A DNA stretch of 10,272 nucleotides from an uncultured Spirochaetia bacterium (GCA_913053665.1 CAJXGR010000086.1:1-10272); one strand, 5' to 3'; counted from the stretch's first letter, positions 1-6,161 are shown. Notes: generated by a model not told the origin, from the letters alone. Made by a program: numbers and translations.

Positions 1-1
1 A

Positions 2-721
2 GATATAAAGCACAAAGGTTATCGGCTGGGTCATAAAACGAAGTTTAAAATCACTAAAGTACAAATCTATGCTACAGATAATCTCAACGAGTATTTCCAT
101 TTATATATTGAAACACCCTACGATAAAGACCTTAATAAACAACGATATACCTTTCTAATCAGCAATAACATCTATAAGCAAAACAGTTCTGGTTACTCAC
201 AGAAGATATTTAGCACTCTTGGCTATGTCATCAAGGGCAGAAAGCATGCTAAAGACATCGCTAAGTATTTCTCCATCCAGCCGCGTTATCGCCAACATCC
301 CGGCTATCAATTGGCTGTCACCTTCGCTCCAGACAAAGAGACCTTCCGCCTGGGAGAGGAGATTTGGGTGACCCTTAAAATTAAGAATGTTGGCACGAAA
401 GCCATTTCCTTCCAAAAAGGTGGGCGAAACAGAGCCCCAAGAGACAATCAGTACGTCTTTTCGGGGGAGCACAACGGCAAGCCTTTTATAGACATTGGCT
501 CAAGCAATAATTTTGGGGGTCTATCCATTAAGCAGGTCATAAAATCAGGTGAAACCTTCAAAGATCGCGTCAATCTATCCAAATGGTTCCGATTCGATAA
601 AAAGGGGTGGTACAAGATTTTAGGCTCCTACTATATGGCCTTCTATGATCTAAAGAACGAAACCTACAGGCCCATTTGGGAGGATTATGTCTCAGGCGAC
701 TTTTACTTTAATGTACAATAA
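2..721 (+). CDS. 5'-truncated hypothetical protein with C-terminal Ig-like domain
   Basis: The frame is open from the first bases of the window, so the gene begins upstream; a TTG at 311 is an internal Leu codon, not the start. About 239 residues are visible, ending at TAA 719-721. The first ~100 residues are polar and Lys/Tyr/Asn-rich with no recognisable domain. From about residue 104 the pattern (VTFAPDKETFRLGEEI, LKIKNVGTKAISF, GGRNRAPRDNQYVFSG, then a FGGL stretch and SGETFKDRVNLSKWF) looks like an immunoglobulin-like beta-sandwich. I have seen this 'NVG..PISF..GGR.R..RDNQ' style in hypothetical secreted proteins, but I cannot name a function. The signal peptide, if any, lies outside the window. 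It sits 21 nt upstream of the potassium-channel gene on the same strand, which suggests co-transcription. The call as coding is firm; the function is unknown. Confidence 0.8.
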   Translation, partial: DIKHKGYRLGHKTKFKITKVQIYATDNLNEYFHLYIETPYDKDLNKQRYTFLISNNIYKQNSSGYSQKIFSTLGYVIKGRKHAKDIAKYFSIQPRYRQHPGYQLAVTFAPDKETFRLGEEIWVTLKIKNVGTKAISFQKGGRNRAPRDNQYVFSGEHNGKPFIDIGSSNNFGGLSIKQVIKSGETFKDRVNLSKWFRFDKKGWYKILGSYYMAFYDLKNETYRPIWEDYVSGDFYFNVQ

Positions 722-742
722 TGGAATTACCAGAGTGAGTGT

Positions 743-1600
743 ATGAACCCTACTATCCAGAAGGGTAGTCCCCCTGAAAGCAAACCTGATCGAGGCAAAT
801 CACTAAAGGAAAAGATAAACTTTTATCTCAACGATCTGGAAACCCCTCTAGGTAAAGCGATTGACTTTGGAATCATCGCACTCATCCTGATATTATGTGT
901 CACCTTTGTCCTTAGCACCCTCTCGCCCCCCCAGATTGCTTCAGACATTATCTATACCATTGAAACCGTGATCATACTCATATTTATAGTGGAATACATC
1001 GTGAGGATGTGGGTAGCTGAAAGCAAGGTGAGACACTTTTTCAATATATTCACTCTGATCGATCTGATCAGCATCCTCCCTTTTTTCTTTACACTCACCA
1101 ACTTACAGTTTCTCAGAATATTCAGGGTCATCAGGGTTTTTCGTATCTTACGGTTTTTAAGGTATTTAAAGGACGAATACTTTTTCTTTGGCACCATCCG
1201 AGAGGATAATCTCATCATCGTGAGGATTATATTCACCTTATCTGCCATCATATTCGTGAGTTCCGGACTGATCTATTTTGAGGAACACAATCACCCGGAT
1301 CGTAAGATCAACACCTTCTTCGACGCTCTGTATTTTACCGTTGTCACCCTGACTACAGTGGGTTTTGGGGATATCGTTCCCGTGACGGACGGGGGTAAAG
1401 TCATCACAATTTTAATGATTATAAGCGGAGTGGTGTTTCTACCCTGGCAAATCGGTACGCTGATCCGTAAGTTTCTATACACTATGGATAAGCGTGATAT
1501 TATCTGCCCAAAGTGCGGACTGAAATACCATGATAAAGACGCTGTTCATTGCAAGGCCTGTGGGACCATGATCTATCAGGTCTACGACTCATCGGGCTAA
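743..1600 (+). CDS. Voltage-gated potassium channel (six-TM ion transporter) with C-terminal zinc ribbon
   Basis: 285 residues, inner membrane, expected to be a tetrameric K+ channel. Membrane segments can be placed as S1 38-60, S2 66-90, S3 98-118, S4 121-143, S5 156-180, and S6 217-244. S4 carries the classic voltage-sensor spacing of Arg (RIFRVIRVFRILRFLRYLK). The pore helix is 191-204, followed by the selectivity filter TVGFGD at 205-210 (GFG in place of GYG, common in bacterial K+ channels). After S6 there is no RCK/TrkA domain. The tail is a short CxxC-x11-CxxC zinc ribbon (Cys255, 258, 270, 273). The start at ATG 743 leaves a soluble N-terminus of ~37 residues; only a weak SD (GAGTGAG) precedes it. 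Upstream is the truncated Ig-like gene 21 nt away; downstream is a long hairpin. Channel identity is firm; gating by voltage is inferred from S4, and the role of the ribbon is unknown. Confidence 0.93.
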   Translation: MNPTIQKGSPPESKPDRGKSLKEKINFYLNDLETPLGKAIDFGIIALILILCVTFVLSTLSPPQIASDIIYTIETVIILIFIVEYIVRMWVAESKVRHFFNIFTLIDLISILPFFFTLTNLQFLRIFRVIRVFRILRFLRYLKDEYFFFGTIREDNLIIVRIIFTLSAIIFVSSGLIYFEEHNHPDRKINTFFDALYFTVVTLTTVGFGDIVPVTDGGKVITILMIISGVVFLPWQIGTLIRKFLYTMDKRDIICPKCGLKYHDKDAVHCKACGTMIYQVYDSSG

Positions 1601-1645
1601 TGCTCAGCTGAGTTTCATTGGACTAGTGTTCCTTCAAAACCTATC

Positions 1646-1693
1646 CCATCAGCCTGTAGGGGTTCAGAATCCTGAACCCCTACAGGCTGATGG
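1646..1693. repeat. Long perfect hairpin (22-bp arms, 4-nt loop) between convergent genes
   Basis: The arms 1646-1667 and 1672-1693 are perfectly complementary, separated by the loop AATC. The core reads GTAGGGGTTCAG on one arm and CTGAACCCCTAC on the other, with an outer extension CCATCAGCCT/AGGCTGATGG. It lies 45 nt past the channel stop and 9 nt before the end of the convergent thiamine-binding-like gene, so it could stop transcription from both sides. No T-tract follows on either strand, which makes a dispersed palindromic repeat (REP-like) as likely as a terminator. Two other hairpin-type sequences in the window also begin GTAG plus a G/A-rich run. Confidence 0.8.
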
Positions 1694-1702
1694 AAATATA
1701 TC

Positions 1703-2026
1703 CTATTGTTTCAATGACTTCCCTAACTCACTCTCCACCGATTGGATCTTCGTTTTCAGTCGCCCCAGAGACCCTTTACGATAATCTACTTTAATATGCA
1801 CTGTAACACGGTCACAACTTGATTTCATTACATTGAAACATTGATCCACAACATCAAAAACCTCATTCCAGTTCCCTTCGATAACAGTCCCCATGGGATT
1901 GAGTTTATAATCCAGTCCACTCTGATCAATAATGTCTAAAGACTTTGCCACATAGGGACTTAAGCTCGTTCCTTTGTCCATAGGGAACATACTCAGCTCT
2001 AATAATACACTTTCATCCAATATCAT
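1703..2026 (-). CDS. MTH1187/YkoF-family thiamine-binding-like protein (DUF77)
   Basis: 107 residues, the normal size for a single-domain MTH1187-type protein (ferredoxin-like fold, usually oligomeric, cytoplasmic). The family hallmarks are visible: an LELSMFPMDKG strand near the start, SLSPYVAKSLDIIDQSGLDY at 21-40, the conserved NPMGTVIEG at 43-51, the DRV..HIKVDYRKG strand and the C-terminal GRLKTKIQSVESELGK helix. Relatives bind thiamine or related pyrimidines, but the ligand is not proven for most members. The start is fixed by GGAGG at 2033-2037, six bases before ATG 2024-2026. An in-frame ATG at 2101 would add 25 residues of non-family sequence and has no comparable SD. Divergent from the solute-binding-protein gene; no TPP riboswitch was seen upstream. 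Confidence 0.9.
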   Translation of the reverse strand: MILDESVLLELSMFPMDKGTSLSPYVAKSLDIIDQSGLDYKLNPMGTVIEGNWNEVFDVVDQCFNVMKSSCDRVTVHIKVDYRKGSLGRLKTKIQSVESELGKSLKQ

Positions 2027-2032
2027 TTTAAA

Positions 2033-2037
2033 CCTCC
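2033..2037 (-). promoter_or_regulatory. Ribosome binding site fixing the start of the thiamine-binding-like gene
   Basis: On the minus strand GGAGG is followed by a six-base spacer (TTTAAA) and ATG at 2026-2024. This is the strongest SD nearby and overrules the in-frame upstream ATG at 2101. Confidence 0.85.
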
Positions 2038-2136
2038 AAATGATCGATCTAAAGATAACGAATCCGATAAAAGAAGGGTAAATGTATTGGCATATTTTCA
2101 TAATTCTGTCACATCCACCCTCTTGGGGGAATATTT

Positions 2137-2184
2137 ATTGCAAAATGCAACATTTAAAAGTATCTATATTGCAAAATGCAACAT
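2137..2184 (+). promoter_or_regulatory. Paired palindromic activator sites (TTGC-N5-GCAA)
   Basis: Two identical 17-base copies of ATTGCAAAATGCAACAT lie at 2137-2153 and 2168-2184. Within each, TTGCA-AAA-TGCAA is a perfect inverted repeat (2138-2150 and 2169-2181). Centres are 31 bp apart, close to three helical turns, so dimers would bind on the same face. They lie about 105 and 74 bp upstream of the start point predicted from the -24/-12 promoter, the usual place for sites of a sigma-54 enhancer-binding protein. The regulator itself is not in the window. Confidence 0.75.
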
Positions 2185-2222
2185 CAGGACAATCACTTCC
2201 CTGCATCCAACGGCTATATAAA

Positions 2223-2238
2223 TGGTACACTTTTTGCT
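2223..2238 (+). promoter_or_regulatory. Sigma-54 (-24/-12) promoter of the solute-binding-protein gene
   Basis: TGGTACACTTTTTGCT matches the sigma-54 consensus TGGCACG-N4-TTGCW, with the obligatory GG (2224-2225) and GC (2236-2237) separated by exactly ten bases. The only core deviations are T for C in TGGCAC and A for the following G. The predicted start is near 2249, giving a ~27-nt leader to the ATG at 2276, with AAAGGG at 2261-2266 as a modest SD. Activator palindromes lie just upstream. An in-frame ATG at 2222 falls inside this promoter and so cannot be the start. Confidence 0.8.
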
Positions 2239-2275
2239 GGTAACAAGTAAATTAATTCTTAAAGGGTATAAAATA

Positions 2276-3271
2276 ATGAAAAAAAGCTTGGCTTTACTGC
2301 TAACCATCTTAATGTTAGCAATGTTTGCATTTACAACTTGCTCCTCATCGGATAAGACTAAGCCGATGGTGATGAAAAAGCATAAAAAAGGTGCCGGTCT
2401 GGGCCATGATTACCGAACTTTTTACACAAACGGTAAAATCAAATATGGTAGAATTGGCGACTCATACAAAGCGAAACTTGTCATGTATCTGGCAGGAAAT
2501 CAGTTTATGGTTATAGAAGAACTGATCCAGGACTTTCAAAAGAAATATCCTAAAATCAGGTCGATCTATGTTGAAACCATCCCTCCAGGACAAATATTTA
2601 AAGGCCAACTCTTGAAACAAGGGATCATCAATGGTCAGAAAACCTCTATGAACCCCGATCTCTTTGCCAGTGTGAATTTGAAGCACTTAAAGAAGCTTAA
2701 AGCAAAGGGGAAGATGAAAAAGTATATGATCTATGTTCATAACAAGTTAGAGTTGATGGTCGCTAAAGGCAACCCAAAGCATATTAAAGGCCCTAAAGAC
2801 TTGGCTAGAGACGATATCGTTCAATCTCACCCGAATCCACTTACAGAAGGTATTTTTAAGTTTTATGGCTCCAAAATGCTTAAGATGCTTAAAATCTACA
2901 AAAAAGTAACGGGCGGCAAGATGTGCAGAAGCTGCTGGGCAGTCCCAGGAAAAACATGGTTCACTTCACGTCATCACCGCGAGACCCCTTACCGTATAGA
3001 GCATGGACAGGCTGATGTAGGAATTGTCTGGGCCACAGAAGTTACTCACGCAAAGGCTAAGGGACGAAAGCTTGAGGGTGTCGCTATTCCTGCTCCTTAC
3101 AACATGAAGCATAAGGTAGGTTACGCCATTGGCCGATTGAACAAGGGCAAAAACAGAAAGAACGCTAGACGCTTTCTAAAGTATCTTGCTTCTAAGCGTG
3201 CTCAAAGGATTTACGCTAAATATGGTTTTATTAAAGCCAAAAAGAAAGAACGTAAATTACGAAAACTCTAA
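2276..3271 (+). CDS. Lysine-rich periplasmic solute-binding protein (ABC-type, ModA-like fold), probable lipoprotein
   Basis: 331 residues. A signal peptide (MKKSLALLLTILMLAMFAF) leads to Cys22 in FTTC, an atypical lipobox because Thr is at -1. The mature part has features of an extracellular solute-binding protein: AKLVMYLAGNQFMVIEELI at 66-84, an IPPGQI loop at 102-107, NPDLFASVNLKHL at 126-138, KGPKDLA at 171-177, GQADVGIVWATE at 244-255 and a C-terminal KNARRFLKYLASKRAQRIYAKYGF helix typical of molybdate/tungstate-type binding proteins. The ligand is not recognisable. It is strongly basic: about 56 Lys and 17 Arg against about 19 Asp/Glu by hand count. A CRSC pair (Cys217, Cys220) and a HHRE motif (233-236) precede the GQADVG region. 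No permease or ATPase gene adjoins it; it is a one-gene unit between a sigma-54 promoter and a terminator. Confidence 0.85.
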   Translation: MKKSLALLLTILMLAMFAFTTCSSSDKTKPMVMKKHKKGAGLGHDYRTFYTNGKIKYGRIGDSYKAKLVMYLAGNQFMVIEELIQDFQKKYPKIRSIYVETIPPGQIFKGQLLKQGIINGQKTSMNPDLFASVNLKHLKKLKAKGKMKKYMIYVHNKLELMVAKGNPKHIKGPKDLARDDIVQSHPNPLTEGIFKFYGSKMLKMLKIYKKVTGGKMCRSCWAVPGKTWFTSRHHRETPYRIEHGQADVGIVWATEVTHAKAKGRKLEGVAIPAPYNMKHKVGYAIGRLNKGKNRKNARRFLKYLASKRAQRIYAKYGFIKAKKKERKLRKL

Positions 3272-3303
3272 TCACTTCTTTCATTAAGTTATAATTATTG
3301 ATT

Positions 3304-3350
3304 ACCACCCGGACAAAGGCCAATTCTTTTGTTTGGGTGGTTTTATTTAT
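3304..3350 (+). terminator. Rho-independent terminator of the solute-binding-protein gene
   Basis: A 14-bp stem pairs 3304-3317 (ACCACCCGGACAAA) with 3328-3341 (TTTGTTTGGGTGGT), including two G-U wobbles, around a ten-base loop. It is followed by TTTATTTAT. It lies 32 nt past the stop codon. Confidence 0.88.
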
Positions 3351-3439
3351 TGAATAAAATCCACTTACAGACACCTTCTCTTTAATTTCTACTCAACAGG
3401 ATCCAAGCAGATCATTTTTTTATGATGATTCCCGTTAAT

Positions 3440-3474
3440 TTGATTATCTTTAAAACCAGCATTCTAAATTAGAA
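3440..3474 (+). promoter_or_regulatory. Possible promoter with overlapping palindromic operator
   Basis: TTGATT (3440-3445) and TCTAAA (3463-3468) are 17 bp apart and could be a sigma-70-type promoter for the downstream HEXXH gene. The -10 lies within a perfect 13-base palindrome TTCTAA-A-TTAGAA (3462-3474), a position where a repressor could block it. The match is only moderate. The rest of 3351-3507 shows no other feature. Confidence 0.35.
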
Positions 3475-3507
3475 ATAAAGACCTCCTATCGAGTATTTTA
3501 TAATATA

Positions 3508-4617
3508 ATGCAATATAAGTTATTAATAGTATTGACCTTAGTGGCTATCCTAGTGCCCAGATGGGCTGAGGGAAAGGAATTATCCCTCAGCTACAAAGAT
3601 CCCGTCAAAGACTCCCTGTCCAACACTCATGTCACCTACTCCGCCACCCATCTCTTTGCTCTGGGCAGTGAAGTTCTGTTCAAGGAACTGGGTAGCCAGA
3701 ACTCCTCAGCGGTCCGACTGGGTGAGTACTTATTTTTCGCTTATGGAACAGCGTTTTTGTCCTCTTTCAGTCATGAGTGGTCTCACTATCGCTTGGCCAA
3801 CTTTTACAATTTAAGTCCTAAAATAAAGATCAATATCTTTGGAGGGGAAGTACGCCACTTTTTTACGCCTGATATCAACAACAGTATCCGTATCACTACG
3901 GCAGGACTCAATCAGCAGGAACTCAATGCCGGGTTTGTCTTTGAGAAAATAGTCCTCTCAGGCTCTGTAAGCTACATAAATGGGACGTCCTTAATGATGA
4001 ATCGCTTTGGAACATTGGCCTACTCTCTCGTCACGGTGGGAGGCTATGACTCCACTGGAAGCGACATCATCAATTATGAACTTCTCACACAGGCCAAAGG
4101 GTTTCGGGTAGACCGCTATGAAATGCTTGCTTTCTCTTTGCTAAGCGTATTATCCTCTGCAGTGATCTGGCAAAACCTGAGTCTGGGCCACGATTTCGTT
4201 ACCGATAACAAGCGTCAAACCCCTCTCCTTCTCCTTTGGGATACAGTAGTGCCACCATTATTTCAGTACTATCTCACAGAATATGGGGATATGATCACCA
4301 TGATCCTCCCTGTGGTCCGGCCAACCCCCATTTTTCTGTGGGCTGGGCTGGGTTTGCGCCAACCATTTTACCGTGTTGGTTTACGAGCCTATGTGATTCA
4401 TAATGAGAAACTCAGTCTCATCCCCTCTTTTTACTACAATCGTGTCAAAAATAGTAATCTCACAGGCTACCAACTGGGTTTTGAGGCTCAATTCCATCTG
4501 ATTCCCAGGAAATGGAGTTTATTTTTTATCACAAAGTACAGTGAAAACGACATTATCGATCAGTTAAAGATAGAGTCTGGGTACTACGCAACAGTTGGAG
4601 GATCTTTATACTTCTAA
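3508..4617 (+). CDS. Exported protein with HEXXH motif and beta-barrel-like C-terminus, function unknown
   Basis: 369 residues. An N-terminal signal peptide (MQYKLLIVLTLVAILVPRWAEG, ~22 residues) directs export. HEWSH at 89-93 is a perfect HEXXH zinc-protease-type motif, set in a hydrophobic context (YGTAFLSSFSHEWSHYRLANFY). The metzincin extension (HEXXHxxGxxH) is absent and no third zinc ligand is obvious; Glu114, His117, Asp181 and Asp186 are possibilities. From ~125 onward the chain shows alternating amphipathic strands rich in aromatic, Ser and Gly residues, with a more hydrophobic segment around 205-255, and it ends in SLYF. A terminal Phe is typical of outer-membrane barrels. I do not recognise the family. 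The start at ATG 3508 is needed for the signal peptide, yet no SD is visible. Convergent with the leucine-rich-repeat gene 35 nt away. Confidence 0.8.
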   Translation: MQYKLLIVLTLVAILVPRWAEGKELSLSYKDPVKDSLSNTHVTYSATHLFALGSEVLFKELGSQNSSAVRLGEYLFFAYGTAFLSSFSHEWSHYRLANFYNLSPKIKINIFGGEVRHFFTPDINNSIRITTAGLNQQELNAGFVFEKIVLSGSVSYINGTSLMMNRFGTLAYSLVTVGGYDSTGSDIINYELLTQAKGFRVDRYEMLAFSLLSVLSSAVIWQNLSLGHDFVTDNKRQTPLLLLWDTVVPPLFQYYLTEYGDMITMILPVVRPTPIFLWAGLGLRQPFYRVGLRAYVIHNEKLSLIPSFYYNRVKNSNLTGYQLGFEAQFHLIPRKWSLFFITKYSENDIIDQLKIESGYYATVGGSLYF

Positions 4618-4621
4618 GCTG

Positions 4622-4645
4622 CTTCAGAAAGTAGTTTACCTGAAG
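4622..4645. terminator. Weak inverted repeat between convergent stop codons
   Basis: CTTCAG (4622-4627) and CTGAAG (4640-4645) form a 6-bp stem around 12 bases, in the 35-bp gap between two convergent genes. No T-tract follows, so its termination role is doubtful. Confidence 0.25.
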
Positions 4646-4652
4646 ATATGGG

Positions 4653-5462
4653 CTAACGAATACGAATATCGACTTTCAGCCTTTTGAGGGACGATTTCAG
4701 CTTCTGGACGCCGACTTGTGTGATAATGGTGGAACGAACGTCCAGGAACTTTAGGTTCTTCAAACCTTTAAGGTGTTTTAAGCCCTGATCACTAATAAAG
4801 GTATTGGATAGAACAAGAGTTCTTAAGTGTTTCAGGCCTTTTAGGTAGATCAATCCATCATCGGTGATGTTTGTCTCATCTAATATTAAAATCTTCAAGT
4901 CTTTAAAGGACTTCAGGGTCCTTAAACCCTGATCTGTTAGTAAAGTGCCCCGTAGATTGAGTTCCTCTAAGCTTTTTAAAGGCGCTAAATGGCTTAAACC
5001 CTTATTAGATATGGCTGTCCTTGAGATATCCAGGTGCTTTAAGCCCTTCAGTTCACCTAATGAAATCATTCCACCATCCGTGATTTGTGTGTAGCTAAGG
5101 GTCAGGCTGACTAGATTATTCAAAGTCTTAATGTGAAACAAGCCTTTGTCAGTGATCTTTGTGCCGAAAAGAATCAGGACACGTAATTGCTTTAATGCCT
5201 TAAGATAAAACAATCCCTTATCGCTGATCTTAGTCTCAGTCAGGTCTAACTCTTCCAGGTTCATTAAATGTTCCAGGTACCTTAAATCCTCGTCTCTTAC
5301 CTCACTCTGGCCAAGATCCAGCTGTTTCATAGTCTCCAGATCACTGAGTGAGTGATGAATAATATCCACTCGGTTCAGCCACTTTTGAGTTTCTTTCAGG
5401 CCCATTCGTGTGTTCGAGCAACTTAAAAACAGAATGACTAATAAAATAAAAGACCTTTTCAT
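4653..5462 (-). CDS. Leucine-rich-repeat lipoprotein
   Basis: 269 residues. The short signal peptide MKRSFILLVILFLSC has Cys15 as the likely lipidation site (FLSC; Ser at -1), and Ser at +2 would favour the outer membrane by the enterobacterial rule. From residue 39 the protein is nine consecutive repeats of exactly 24 residues plus a 15-residue capping remnant (255-269). The repeat has the form LxxLxxLxxLxLxxTxITDxGLxx, the cysteine-containing-like/'T-x-I-T-D-x-G-L' class of leucine-rich repeat found in many bacterial surface proteins, here without cysteines. Such solenoids usually bind proteins or carbohydrates; no enzymatic domain is present. The ATG at 5462 is needed for the signal peptide, but no SD precedes it. 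The promoter-like -10 ends 7 nt before the ATG, so the mRNA may be leaderless. Convergent with the HEXXH gene. Confidence 0.92.
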   Translation of the reverse strand: MKRSFILLVILFLSCSNTRMGLKETQKWLNRVDIIHHSLSDLETMKQLDLGQSEVRDEDLRYLEHLMNLEELDLTETKISDKGLFYLKALKQLRVLILFGTKITDKGLFHIKTLNNLVSLTLSYTQITDGGMISLGELKGLKHLDISRTAISNKGLSHLAPLKSLEELNLRGTLLTDQGLRTLKSFKDLKILILDETNITDDGLIYLKGLKHLRTLVLSNTFISDQGLKHLKGLKNLKFLDVRSTIITQVGVQKLKSSLKRLKVDIRIR

Positions 5463-5469
5463 GAATACA

Positions 5470-5497
5470 AAAGTAATTCATATGGATTCCCTGTCAA
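5470..5497 (-). promoter_or_regulatory. Sigma-70-type promoter for the leucine-rich-repeat gene
   Basis: On the minus strand a perfect TTGACA (5497-5492) is preceded by an A7-GC tract. After a 16-bp spacer comes TACTTT (5475-5470), which keeps the key T1, A2 and T6 of the -10. Expected initiation is at or next to the ATG at 5462, implying little or no leader. The block from the A-tract through the -10 closely resembles one at 10098-10137. Confidence 0.6.
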
Positions 5498-5592
5498 GCT
5501 TTTTTTCCATCTACTTTTTCGCAAATACAGGCTTTAGACTGATCAGCAAATGATTATGAGCTAAAAGAATTATTCATTCATACCATTATTTC

Positions 5593-5621
5593 TTGACTTC
5601 CTTCTCTCAATCTATTATATA
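5593..5621 (+). promoter_or_regulatory. Sigma-70-type promoter for the acidic hypothetical gene
   Basis: TTGACT (5593-5598), a 17-bp spacer and TATATA (5616-5621) lie 34 bp upstream of the ATG at 5656. The expected start near 5628 gives a leader of about 28 nt. Confidence 0.65.
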
Positions 5622-5645
5622 TAAATAGTAACTTAATTGGAATAT

Positions 5646-5651
5646 GGAGGG
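5646..5651 (+). promoter_or_regulatory. Ribosome binding site deciding the start at 5656
   Basis: GGAGGG sits four bases before ATG 5656. An earlier in-frame ATG at 5644 overlaps this SD itself and has none of its own, so translation should begin at 5656. Confidence 0.85.
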
Positions 5652-5655
5652 CTTT

Positions 5656-6144
5656 ATGCCTGTAGAAATACATTTGAAGGAAGGACAGAAGCTGACCGAT
5701 TTAAATGATTTGTTGTACGAGCAATTTGGATTTAAAGGAGTCTATTTGTTTGAACAGTTCTGCAACCAGGCGGCAGTGGGTGATTTTTGCGATATATGCA
5801 CAAAAGATAAAGTCTATTTAAATGCCATCATCGACAGATCGGTTTTAGTTAGCGTTAACTCTGTTAATAGAGGGGGGATAGAAGGTTTTTACGAAGTAAC
5901 GAGTAATGTAGCCATCGTCTATGATGGGAACAAGGAAGCCGCCATTGACTTTAAAGATATAGTAGCTCTATACCCAATGCCCGGCGGAGACCCTAACGAG
6001 GATGATCTGCTAGGCGTAGACATGGACGAAGCCGATGATCTTATGGGTCAAAGCGATAGAACCATCCGCGAGATGATCACTGATCACTACAAATGCAAAG
6101 ATGAGGGTGAGACGGATAAGTTTGTGAGAAGATTCCTCGCATAA
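5656..6144 (+). CDS. Conserved-looking acidic hypothetical protein
   Basis: 162 residues, no signal peptide or membrane segment, so probably cytoplasmic. The first ~105 residues look like a compact alpha/beta domain (LTDLNDLLYEQFGFKGVYLF, then NAIIDRSVLVSVNSV and EVTSNVAIVYDGNKEAAIDFKDIVALYPMPG). Cys36, Cys45 and Cys48 form a C-x8-C-x2-C cluster (FCNQ...FCDIC), with Cys147 near the C-terminus; three or four Cys could bind metal or be redox-active, though nothing proves this. A strongly acidic segment at 112-129 (GDPNEDDLLGVDMDEADD) separates the domain from a C-terminal helix ending KFVRRFLA. I do not recognise the family. It has its own promoter and an excellent SD, so it is surely a gene. 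It converges on the oxidoreductase operon with a GTAG-type hairpin between them. Confidence 0.85.
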   Translation: MPVEIHLKEGQKLTDLNDLLYEQFGFKGVYLFEQFCNQAAVGDFCDICTKDKVYLNAIIDRSVLVSVNSVNRGGIEGFYEVTSNVAIVYDGNKEAAIDFKDIVALYPMPGGDPNEDDLLGVDMDEADDLMGQSDRTIREMITDHYKCKDEGETDKFVRRFLA

Positions 6145-6161
6145 CTATGCTATATAATCTA

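Noticed and set aside
197..472. Minus-strand open frame of 91 codons near the left edge
   Set aside because: It is antisense to the open Ig-like coding frame and has no SD or recognisable domain.
2027..2101. N-terminal extension of the thiamine-binding-like gene from an ATG at 2101
   Set aside because: The 25 extra residues do not resemble the family, and GGAGG sits ideally before the internal ATG at 2026.
2027..2137. TPP riboswitch before the thiamine-binding-like gene
   Set aside because: No CTGAGA-type core or related helices are visible in this leader.
2222..2275. Upstream ATG at 2222 as start of the solute-binding protein
   Set aside because: It lies inside the -24 element of the sigma-54 promoter and upstream of the predicted transcript start. 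The ATG at 2276 opens a normal signal peptide.
3499..3504. Perfect TATAAT just before the HEXXH gene
   Set aside because: It ends three bases before the ATG, so transcription would begin inside the start codon region, and no -35 is properly spaced.
5644..5655. ATG at 5644 as start of the acidic hypothetical gene
   Set aside because: It overlaps the GGAGGG that serves the ATG at 5656 and has no SD of its own.
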